Positions 15,955 to 22,478 of a stretch of 30,989 bases of DNA are shown here, one piece after another. Source of the DNA: an uncultured Treponema sp. (GTDB lineage Bacteria; Spirochaetota; Spirochaetia; Treponematales; Treponemataceae). The stretch is taken from positions 1-30,989 of the forward strand of contig CALINC010000076.1 in assembly GCA_938045195.1 (NCBI GenBank), read 5' to 3'. The notes under the pieces are model-generated. The model saw only the letters and a program-made list of their open reading frames with translations. It searched no databases and was not told where the DNA came from. How positions within the stretch are numbered: the first letter of the stretch is position 1; every line of letters starts with the position of its first letter. Both the position numbers and the translations under genes were made by a program.

Positions 15955-15983
15955 ATAATACAATTATTTCGAAATTGTGTCAA
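15955..15983 (-). promoter_or_regulatory. Lipoprotein promoter, predicted leaderless start
   Basis: On the minus strand, a perfect TTGACA (15983-15978), exactly 17 bp, then TATTAT (15960-15955). ATG 15948 begins six bases later, exactly where transcription should start. There is no room for a Shine-Dalgarno. This is the cleanest of the leaderless-type promoters in the window. Confidence 0.75.
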
Positions 15984-16004
15984 CTTCAATTTTTTTTGTG
16001 TATT

Positions 16005-16114
16005 CAAGAGAAGCCGATCCGCTCGGTATGCAGGTTTTACGGGGAGACCTTGAAAAATCCGTATGGTTTAAAAAGATAGCGGAGATTAAAGCTCGCTATC
16101 CAAAGGTTGAGTAA
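16005..16114 (+). pseudogene. C-terminal scrap of a phage tail gene
   Basis: Before the tape-measure gene, about 36 codons stay open in one frame and end GDLEKSVWFKKIAEIKARYPKVE with TAA at 16112-16114, two bases before the next ATG. The tight spacing is that of consecutive phage morphogenesis genes. There is no start or 5' part: just upstream lies the promoter of the unrelated lipoprotein gene on the other strand. This marks the left break of the prophage remnant near 15990-16010. The boundary is approximate. Confidence 0.5.
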
Positions 16115-16115
16115 T

Positions 16116-18008
16116 ATGGCAAACGACGGCGAATTAAATTTTAAGACAAAAATAGACGACTCAGAACTAGACAAAGACTTAAAGCGGGTTAAATCCAAAG
16201 TAAACAACGCCGCAAAGGATATGGGCAAAGGCACAAAGGCAACTAATGCCCTTAAAACCGCATTTAATGAAACAGGCGGGGCGGCGAGCGGGCTTGCTTC
16301 TAAACTTGGGGGCATAGCAAGTTCAGCGGTACCGGTTGCTGTAGGGCTTACGGCTGCGGTAATGGCAGCCAAGAAATTCATTGAAACGCTAAAAGCCGCA
16401 AACGAGGCATTTAAGGTTCAGGAGAAAGCGGAGAAAGCCCTACAAAAAGCCGCCGAGAATAACCCTTATTTACAAAAAGAAAGCGTCCAGAGGTTAAAGG
16501 AATTCGCAAGCGGCTTGCAAGAGATAAGCAACTACGGCGACGAAGGTACCATTGACATTATGGCACAGCTCGCAAGCACAGGCCGCACGGAAGCCGAGAT
16601 AATGAAGATAATGGGAGCGGCGGCGGATTACGCAGCAGCTAAACATATCGACCTTAAAACGGCAGCCGAAACGCTTAATTCTACCTACAGCGGAATGGCA
16701 GGAACTATGGGGCGGCAGATTGCCGAAATTAAAGACCTAACCGATGAGCAGTTAAAAAACGGCGATGCCATAGACCTGATAGCCGGTAAGTACAAAGGCT
16801 TTGCAAAAGAAGCGGCGGATAGCGGGGAGCAAGCCAAAGCCGCATTCGGCGATTTTATGGAAGCCGTGGGAGCAATGGCAAATCCCGTATTTGAAAAGCT
16901 GAACAAGGCAGCTAAAGGGTTTTGGGAATATATGACTGACAGTGTGAATAGTCTTAAAACCCTTTTAGACAATGAATCCCGCAAATGGGGTGATATTAAG
17001 GTCGAAGTCGATGAGGCTATGACACGTGTCAACAAAACATATATCGATAAAAAAACAGGCAAAAAAACAAAAGGGGTAAGTCTCGAAGACAAAGAAACTT
17101 TAGAATGGCTTAAAGAAGAATTAAAGCTACGAAAAGAGCTAAACGGAGAGCTGACAAAGGAAGAGACTATCACCTATCGGATGATTACAAAAGAGTTAGC
17201 TGTTCGAAAAGCCGCCGCAGATCGGGCAGCCAAAGAAGCCGAAGCAGCACAGGCAAAAGCAGCCGCCGAAGCTGCAAAGAAAGCCGACAAAGCAGCCGAA
17301 GACAGCAATAAGAAACTGGAAGAATCGCTATACGCTTTGGAGGTAGAAGCAAAGGCTAAGGGGCAGGCGGTAAGTGCTCAAGACCGCTACAATGTCTATC
17401 TTAATTCATATATCGACTTACTAACCAAAACTAACGGGCTAATCAAAGAAGGATACCCGATTGAACAAAAGAGGCTTAAGCAATTAAAAGAAGCCGAGAA
17501 AGCGGCAAAAGAGGCGGCAACCGCAGAAGAAAAACTAGCCGCCGCTATCCTATTAACGCAAGAAGCAATCAAGTCAATAAACGGCATTAAGAAAGATATG
17601 ACACCTGCGGAGCATTTGCAAAAAGAGCTTAAAGCCTTAGACGAAATGAAGCGCAAAATCAAAGAAGCAACCGACGCAGAAATCAAACAGGCACAAAAGG
17701 GCGAGGAAAACATCCTAAGCCGTGAAGAATTATTAAAAGGACTTGCAGAGGCAGAAAAAGCTATCATCAATGAAAAGGTAGACGCAATCGCAGGGAAAGA
17801 GCAATCATGGTGGGATAAGCACGTAAACAAGCAAGAAGCCTTATTGAAAATGAAAGAGGCAGTCAACGAAAGCGAGGTTTTAAGTGCAGAAGAAAAATAC
17901 GAGCGGCTAAAGCAGCTTGACGAAGCCTATCTACAAAGTAAGGCGGCGCAAACGGCAGAGCTTTTAACTTTGGTGCAGGGCTATGTAGACCGAAGCGTAA
18001 GCATATAG
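16116..18008 (+). CDS. Phage tail tape-measure protein, 3' truncated
   Basis: A 630-residue N-terminal portion of a phage tail length tape-measure protein. It begins with a charged helix, followed by a glycine/alanine-rich hydrophobic segment (SAVPVAVGLTAAVMAAKKFI, about 68-87). The tail-tape-measure core domain follows (ASGLQEISNYGDEGTIDIMA and the region to about 240). Long alanine/lysine/glutamate coiled coils run to the end. Full-length members usually continue for hundreds of residues and end in hydrophobic or peptidase parts; none is present. The frame closes a few codons after an abrupt change in base composition near 18000, where unrelated lipoprotein DNA begins. ATG 16116 has AAAGG nine bases upstream; a TTG at 16107 is in frame but less likely. 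The remnant cannot build a tail by itself. Confidence 0.85.
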   Translation: MANDGELNFKTKIDDSELDKDLKRVKSKVNNAAKDMGKGTKATNALKTAFNETGGAASGLASKLGGIASSAVPVAVGLTAAVMAAKKFIETLKAANEAFKVQEKAEKALQKAAENNPYLQKESVQRLKEFASGLQEISNYGDEGTIDIMAQLASTGRTEAEIMKIMGAAADYAAAKHIDLKTAAETLNSTYSGMAGTMGRQIAEIKDLTDEQLKNGDAIDLIAGKYKGFAKEAADSGEQAKAAFGDFMEAVGAMANPVFEKLNKAAKGFWEYMTDSVNSLKTLLDNESRKWGDIKVEVDEAMTRVNKTYIDKKTGKKTKGVSLEDKETLEWLKEELKLRKELNGELTKEETITYRMITKELAVRKAAADRAAKEAEAAQAKAAAEAAKKADKAAEDSNKKLEESLYALEVEAKAKGQAVSAQDRYNVYLNSYIDLLTKTNGLIKEGYPIEQKRLKQLKEAEKAAKEAATAEEKLAAAILLTQEAIKSINGIKKDMTPAEHLQKELKALDEMKRKIKEATDAEIKQAQKGEENILSREELLKGLAEAEKAIINEKVDAIAGKEQSWWDKHVNKQEALLKMKEAVNESEVLSAEEKYERLKQLDEAYLQSKAAQTAELLTLVQGYVDRSVSI

Positions 18009-18369
18009 TTGTATTATCAAACAGATTATTTTTTTCTGTTAAAATTACTTTGAACCTTGTCGTGTTAATAATTGTATATTTTTCAGATACTATATTTTCT
18101 ATAACACAATAATTGTCAGAAATGAATTTTAAATAATTTCGAGAAATACTTTCTAAAGAAACGGCATATTTAATTGTATTTGGAGCAATCAAGGAGAGGG
18201 TTATTCCTTCTGTTGGTTGTAGAATTACATTATTTTTATTTTCCTTAATATGTTCTATTTTTAAGGTAGCTGGATAATTACTTTTATTTTCGATAAAAAT
18301 TGCTGATGTAGGAGCTTGGCAGCTTGTAAACAAAAATATTACAAAAATAATCAAAACAATCTTTTTCAT
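17863..18369 (-). CDS. Small lipoprotein with an aberrant C-terminus fused into phage DNA
   Basis: The first ~122 residues are credible: signal peptide with lipobox FTSC (Cys 17), then beta-rich sequence (ATLKIEHIKENKNNVIL, TIKYAVSLESISRNYL). AGGAG lies seven bases before ATG 18369, and a promoter (TTGCAC, 17 bp, TATAGT) is at 18389-18417. After about position 18008 the frame continues through the antisense strand of the tape-measure gene for ~48 residues (rich in P, R, L and A, ending LLHLKPRFR), which is clearly not native sequence. The original 3' end has been lost at the junction. The family is not recognised. It could still be exported, but with a foreign tail. Confidence 0.6.
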   Translation of the reverse strand: MKKIVLIIFVIFLFTSCQAPTSAIFIENKSNYPATLKIEHIKENKNNVILQPTEGITLSLIAPNTIKYAVSLESISRNYLKFISDNYCVIENIVSEKYTIINTTRFKVILTEKNNLFDNTTICLRFGLHSPAPKLKALPFAPPYFVDRLRQAALAARIFLLHLKPRFR

Positions 18370-18388
18370 TTCATATCTCCTTCTAAAA

Positions 18389-18417
18389 ACTATACCCTAT
18401 TTTCGACCTAAGTGCAA
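18389..18417 (-). promoter_or_regulatory. Promoter of the truncated lipoprotein gene
   Basis: On the minus strand, TTGCAC (18417-18412), 17 bp, TATAGT (18394-18389), followed after ~20 nt by a Shine-Dalgarno and the ATG. Unlike the leaderless genes, this one has a normal short leader. Confidence 0.5.
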
Positions 18418-18948
18418 GAGGGCTTAAAAACTAAAAATGACTATAAGGGTATGATAGCAATAACAAAAGATGTGTGGGAAAAAATAAAGCCATACTTTGA
18501 GCAAGAGGAAATATTTATAGATGAAACGACCACGCCTTTAAACAAGGATTTATTAAACAAAAATGACTATAAGGGTATGAACATTGAAACCGACAATCTT
18601 TATATGAAAAGCGTATTTAATATTATGAACCGTATCTTAAAAGTGCTTGAACACAGCATGGACGATAGCAGTTTTAACCTTGACGATTTCACTGCTGAAA
18701 AATTCGGCATAAGCGATAACAAATTCGCCCGTATTTTAAAGCTGCTTGTTGATGACGGCTATATCGAAGGGGTTAAGGTAATTGACAGAGGCGAGCCGAC
18801 GGCTTTCGACGGAGCCGATTACGACAGGTTCAGGGTGTCGGTCGGGGATATTGGTATTACCTTAAAGGGCTTGAAGTATTTAGCTGAAAATACCGTCTTG
18901 GCTAATGTATACCGAACAGTAAAATCAGTAAAAGACATAATCCCTTAG
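18412..18948 (+). CDS. YjcQ-like winged-helix phage protein with a disturbed 5' end
   Basis: The frame opens at GTG 18412 and encodes 178 residues. From about residue 65 (MKSVFNIMNRILKVLEHSMD) it matches the YjcQ family, small winged-helix proteins carried by phages and integrative elements: DDFTAEKFGISDNKFARILKLLVDDGYIEG and a closing ITLKGLKYLAENT. The first ~64 residues look like a patchwork: the hexapeptide NDYKGM occurs at 9-14 and again at 51-56, reflecting a 22-bp direct repeat. No convincing Shine-Dalgarno precedes GTG 18412, ATG 18577 or ATG 18604. The original start was probably lost when lipoprotein DNA joined here, so expression is doubtful. Function in phages is unknown; transcriptional control is likely from the fold. 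Confidence 0.65.
   Translation: MQEGLKTKNDYKGMIAITKDVWEKIKPYFEQEEIFIDETTTPLNKDLLNKNDYKGMNIETDNLYMKSVFNIMNRILKVLEHSMDDSSFNLDDFTAEKFGISDNKFARILKLLVDDGYIEGVKVIDRGEPTAFDGADYDRFRVSVGDIGITLKGLKYLAENTVLANVYRTVKSVKDIIP
18433..18580 (+). repeat. 22-bp direct repeat within the YjcQ-like frame
   Basis: A perfect 22-bp sequence beginning AAAAATGACT and ending GGGTATGA occurs at 18433-18454 and again at 18559-18580. The period is 126 bp, which is exactly 42 codons. It produces the repeated peptide KNDYKGM. The 104 bp between the copies are not a duplicate of flanking sequence, so this is not a simple tandem duplication. Confidence 0.85.
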
Positions 18949-19008
18949 CCGGAAAGCATAAAGAATACCAAAGTACTCGACTGACTATATAAGCAGGAGA
19001 GTACCAAT

Positions 19009-19104
19009 ATGCAGAACTTTACAAACAATGCAAATCTATGTCATAATGAATATATGACAAAAGCATTTAAATTTTACGGTATATTAAAAAAAATTAATTT
19101 TTAA
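19009..19104 (+). CDS. Possible 31-residue phage-derived peptide or gene stub
   Basis: ATG 19009 has GGAG nine bases upstream and starts a 31-codon frame (MQNFTNNANLCHNEYMTKAF and so on) ending at TAA 19102-19104. It follows the YjcQ-like gene by 60 bp on the same strand. The ribosome-binding site is good, but the product is short and ends in A/T-rich sequence, as if a longer phage gene had been cut off. It may mark the right edge of the prophage remnant. Low confidence as a functional gene. Confidence 0.3.
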   Translation: MQNFTNNANLCHNEYMTKAFKFYGILKKINF

Positions 19105-19117
19105 AATTCCGTAAAAA

Positions 19118-19221
19118 AAAGCACTGAGCTATTCTCGATTGAATATATCAGTGCTTTCTTAGCATAATGCTGAAGCTATAGAGAACCTCTAACAACTGAG
19201 GTTTTTAGAGGTTCCCTATAG
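19118..19221 (-). terminator. Double hairpin terminator after the oligopeptide-binding protein gene
   Basis: Two stems follow the stop at 19245 in minus-strand order. The first pairs CTATAG-GAACCTCTAA sequences at 19176-19192 and 19205-19221 (17 positions, one mismatch). The second pairs AAAGCACTGA (19118-19127) with TCAGTGCTTT (19148-19157) and ends in a run of eight T on the minus strand. The second is a classical intrinsic terminator; the first may protect the 3' end. Confidence 0.8.
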
Positions 19222-19244
19222 ATATTTTATGGAGTTTTACGGGC

Positions 19245-20840
19245 TTATCGGATATCTTTTACCACTCCGGGCAGCGGTTGAGGTGTTACGAATTTTATAA
19301 ACTTAAACGGATGAATATCTATTGCATTGGAATACCAGCCGCCTATAGAATACGTATCTATTATGTTCACGCTTGTATTATGAGAAAGAGGAATAATGAC
19401 GCTTTCGTCCAACAAAATTTGTTCCGCTTTTGCCAAATACTCATAGCGTTTTTTTAGCTGCGTTTCTGCACCGGCTTTACGCAAATTTTGTTCAAACTCA
19501 TTACTGCTCCAGCCTGAATCGTTGAGCGTCGATTTAAAGCGGAACATCTCTAAAAAAGCGAGAGGGTCTGCAAAATCTCCTATCCACGAAATAACACCCA
19601 AATTATAATCGGAAGATTTTAAATAGTCATAATATTCCGAAAAAGGAGAAAATTTTATTTGACAGGATATTCCTATTTTTTCCCATGCTTTGATTAAAAT
19701 ATTTGATAAATCCGTATAATAATCGCTTTCAGGCAAGCATATTGTTAAATGTCTCTCTTCGTCTTTAAGTTTAAGTTCTGCAATAATTTGTTCGGCTTTA
19801 AAAATATTGTATTCATCAATGCCGTTTACTTCAGGATACCCTGCCAGCGGAAATATTAAAGAAGCGGCTTTTATAAAATAACCGTCTCTAAGTTCATTGT
19901 ATGGAATTGCCAAAAGCAGTGCCCTTCTTAATTCTTTGTTTTTAACAGGTTCTGTTGTTGTTTTAAAGAAAAAATACTCGGTTGCAAACATAGGGTCGAT
20001 ATGAATATAGCGTTCGTCCCCGATTTTTGAAAGTATGCCGGCATTTGAAAGCCAATCTATTTCGCCGCTATTAAATTTTTGCGCAGCTTCTTCCTTATTT
20101 ATATCTAGTAATAATTTTATTTGAGGAATTTCTACCGAAGCGGCATCCCAATAGTTTTCATTTTTGGTTAAAAGGATTTCTTTATCGGTAAACGCTTCGA
20201 TTTTGTATGCACCGCTGGAAATAGGCTTAAATGCCTGCTTTACCGAAGAAATATACGGAAGTTTTGCGAAAGCGGCAGCATCTTCTAACTGACTGCTGCT
20301 GACGGCGGAAAAAGCATGATGACATAAAATATTGGGTAAATGTTCGGAGGGACTGTTGGTGTAAATCAAAAGGACATATTCCGATTCAGCTTTTATTCCC
20401 ACCTGTTCTTTTGCTTTTAGTTTTCCGGTTCTATAATCGGCAGCACCGTCGATACAATCCAGAAGAGAAGCATATTGATAATCCGCACCGGGAGTTAAAA
20501 GATTAAACCAAGAGTCTACAAAGGTTTTTGCCGTTATTGCTTCGCCGTTTTCAAACTTAGCATCTTTACGCAAATTAAAGCGCCACGTTCTTCCGCCCGA
20601 AACAGTCCAGCTTTCGGCTATTGCTGGAACAGGCTGCAATGTGTAAGGGTCGTAAACCGTAAGACCTTCGTACATTGCCGTAAGCATTTGGGCTTCATCG
20701 GCATTAAAGGCTACATGAGGATGAAGCATAGGAATCCCCGTAGAAATCGAAACGGTTAATTCTTTTTTTTTATCACTCTCTTGTGCAAAAGAGACGAATG
20801 TTATAAAAAATAAAAAAAATGCAAATATAATCTTCCTCAT
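19245..20840 (-). CDS. oppA: Oligopeptide ABC transporter substrate-binding protein (OppA type)
   Basis: A 531-residue periplasmic solute-binding protein of the SBP_bac_5 family, which captures peptides for an ABC importer. A signal peptide (MRKIIFAFFLFFITFVSFAQ) without a lipobox precedes the mature domain. The family block near the N-terminus is present: LTAMYEGLTVYDPYTLQPVP, then AESWTVSGGRTWRFNLRKDAKFENGE. Later family segments include YYFDY-like and NLGVISWIGDFADPLAFLEMF. Start: ATG 20840 has GGGAG seven bases upstream and opens directly into the signal peptide; the frame extends 50 codons further but only through repeat DNA. A multi-hairpin element ends at its Shine-Dalgarno. No permease (oppBC) or ATPase (oppDF) gene is adjacent, so it is an orphan binding protein. 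Symbol by family. Confidence 0.88.
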   Translation of the reverse strand: MRKIIFAFFLFFITFVSFAQESDKKKELTVSISTGIPMLHPHVAFNADEAQMLTAMYEGLTVYDPYTLQPVPAIAESWTVSGGRTWRFNLRKDAKFENGEAITAKTFVDSWFNLLTPGADYQYASLLDCIDGAADYRTGKLKAKEQVGIKAESEYVLLIYTNSPSEHLPNILCHHAFSAVSSSQLEDAAAFAKLPYISSVKQAFKPISSGAYKIEAFTDKEILLTKNENYWDAASVEIPQIKLLLDINKEEAAQKFNSGEIDWLSNAGILSKIGDERYIHIDPMFATEYFFFKTTTEPVKNKELRRALLLAIPYNELRDGYFIKAASLIFPLAGYPEVNGIDEYNIFKAEQIIAELKLKDEERHLTICLPESDYYTDLSNILIKAWEKIGISCQIKFSPFSEYYDYLKSSDYNLGVISWIGDFADPLAFLEMFRFKSTLNDSGWSSNEFEQNLRKAGAETQLKKRYEYLAKAEQILLDESVIIPLSHNTSVNIIDTYSIGGWYSNAIDIHPFKFIKFVTPQPLPGVVKDIR

Positions 20841-20852
20841 AAATCTTCTCCC

Positions 20853-21010
20853 ATAAAAATTTTTTAAAAAAATTATAAAATTTTTGAAAAAAGTTTTTTC
20901 ACGCAGTTTTGCTTTTGCAAAACTGCATACAATATATGACGTTTGCCGAAAGGCAAACTCGCTAGCTAAACAGTGAGATGCCATCTGCATCGAACTGTTT
21001 AGCTCTTCTC
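20853..21010 (-). repeat. Multi-hairpin intergenic element, copy C
   Basis: It fills the gap between the unknown gene (ends 21026) and oppA (starts 20840). The outer stem reads GCTAAACAGT/ACTGTTTAGC, where copies A, B and E have GATAAAC/GTTTATC: a two-sided A-T to C-G change. The inner stem is GATGC/GCATC. The third stem is GCAGTTTTGC/GCAAAACTGC. The A/T-rich end runs into GGGAG of oppA. Confidence 0.85.
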
Positions 21011-21025
21011 CTAATTTTCAATACA

Positions 21026-22429
21026 TTAAACGAGTCCCAATTTTTTCATTTGCTCAGCTTCTTCGGTATATGAAGCATATTCCGCCCTGCACTGATTTGC
21101 CTTTATAACTGAATTGGTAATAGTTGTTATTTCTATTTTTATTCCGCGGATTTTTGCCCGTAAATCGGGTTTTACATTTTTATAAAATTCGTCAAGACCT
21201 GCCATTTGTTTTAAAAGTTCATTGCATTCACCGATATATTGGGTAAGAGAATGTAATAGGGCATCATCCGTCATAGTTTTTATTTTTTGCTGCAACCCTG
21301 AACCGGCAGTTGAAATATTTTGAAACAAAGCAATTTTTTTCATTATATCCTTTTCAAAAAAAGTATAACTTATCGTTTGCTTCTTTTTAGCTTGTGTAAT
21401 AGGGTCAAGTATTGTAATTGTAATTTCGTGTTCTTTTTCTTCAACATTAAAAGCCTGTTTTATTGATTTAACTAAATTTTTAAAAAATCCCCTATTCGAT
21501 TTATAAATAAGTTCTTGATTCGCCCTTATTTTTTCCAGTGAGCTTCTAAAGTGCGGTGCCGTATTTCCTAAAAATTTTAAACCAGCCAGCAAACTGCGCC
21601 GGTAATTTTCCTCGTGGACTTCTTCATATTTTTCGCTATGCTGCGGAGAAAGGTTTTGCAAAATTTCCTGCCGTAAGCCTGCTCCGTCATTTCCGTAGTC
21701 TTCCTTAATTATTTCAATAATTAGGTCGGTATAAAAAGGATGTTTTTTTAATTTTGAAGCAAAAACTTTTTTAATCTCTCTTAAAACGCCTGAAGGATTA
21801 AGGCAATCATTTTGAGACACATTTACAGACGGCATAACTTCGCACCGTATTAATAGTTTATATGATTCACGGTGAAAATTCGATAAGTCTTTTAACAAAG
21901 CATTTATAGTAATTTCACTTTTTGCCAAATGAGAAATGGAATCTTTTAAAAGACTTGCGGAAAGCGTATCGGGGCTGGTAAAAATTCCGTGTATTATATC
22001 TGCAAGCCCGCGTGTATTGGGATGATTTGAAGTATTGGAAAAGTGTTCCCAGTGAAAAGTATTATTTAATTCAATCAAGATAGAAATTCGTTTAGGCGAT
22101 AAAAAATCGGTATTGAATTGATAATAGTTATTTAAAAAACCCAACATCATTTCATAATGCGATAAGCGGGAACCCAAAATGCTCGCTTTTTCGGAATCCA
22201 TAAAGGCTTCGCTGCTCGGCACCTCAATTTCAGTCATTCTACTGTCATATTTGTACGGGTCATCGTGGATTGCGCGTTTTTTTAACAAAATACTTCTTAT
22301 CGCCTGAACTGCAGTGCTTTGAATATTATAATTTTCCTGCATTTGAGGGAGTAATTTTGAATTAAATTCTTGTTTTTTTGATTCAACAGCCTCTGATAAA
22401 CGGACTATAAATTCTTTTCCTGTTTCCAT
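21026..22429 (-). CDS. Unknown 467-residue helical protein downstream of the V-ATPase A subunit
   Basis: A complete frame from ATG 22429 to TAA 21026. The protein is soluble-looking, almost entirely helical and charged, with no signal peptide, membrane segment or nucleotide-binding motif that I can see. Notable parts are KRISILIELNNTFHWEHFSN (about 115-134), HPFYTDLIIEIIKEDYGNDGAG (about 240-260), and a C-terminal coiled-coil-like region ending YTEEAEQMKKLGLV. I do not recognise the family. It lies 49 bp downstream of the A subunit, where subunit B would normally be, but it has no resemblance to B (no P-loop-like fold, no conserved B motifs). No Shine-Dalgarno precedes the ATG; a weak promoter-like pair (TTGAGA, 16 bp, GATACT) ends six bases upstream. 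A role as an ATPase partner is possible but unsupported. Confidence 0.75.
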   Translation of the reverse strand: METGKEFIVRLSEAVESKKQEFNSKLLPQMQENYNIQSTAVQAIRSILLKKRAIHDDPYKYDSRMTEIEVPSSEAFMDSEKASILGSRLSHYEMMLGFLNNYYQFNTDFLSPKRISILIELNNTFHWEHFSNTSNHPNTRGLADIIHGIFTSPDTLSASLLKDSISHLAKSEITINALLKDLSNFHRESYKLLIRCEVMPSVNVSQNDCLNPSGVLREIKKVFASKLKKHPFYTDLIIEIIKEDYGNDGAGLRQEILQNLSPQHSEKYEEVHEENYRRSLLAGLKFLGNTAPHFRSSLEKIRANQELIYKSNRGFFKNLVKSIKQAFNVEEKEHEITITILDPITQAKKKQTISYTFFEKDIMKKIALFQNISTAGSGLQQKIKTMTDDALLHSLTQYIGECNELLKQMAGLDEFYKNVKPDLRAKIRGIKIEITTITNSVIKANQCRAEYASYTEEAEQMKKLGLV

Positions 22430-22435
22430 AGTTTC

Positions 22436-22463
22436 AGTATCGGCAAAAAAAAGTAATTCTCAA
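22436..22463 (-). promoter_or_regulatory. Weak leaderless-type promoter before the unknown gene
   Basis: On the minus strand, TTGAGA (22463-22458), a 16-bp spacer and GATACT (22441-22436), with ATG 22429 six bases after. The -10 matches poorly, so it is listed only because its spacing equals that of the stronger leaderless candidates and because no Shine-Dalgarno is present. Confidence 0.3.
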
Positions 22464-22478
22464 TAATAAATAAGGATT

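Noticed and set aside
16685..17866. Serine/phenylalanine-rich frames antisense to the tape-measure gene
   Set aside because: They mirror the alanine/lysine-rich coiled-coil coding on the other strand and have no start signals of their own.
20841..20990. 50-residue N-terminal extension of the oligopeptide-binding protein
   Set aside because: The extension is encoded by the hairpin element; ATG 20840 has a good Shine-Dalgarno and leads directly into a signal peptide.
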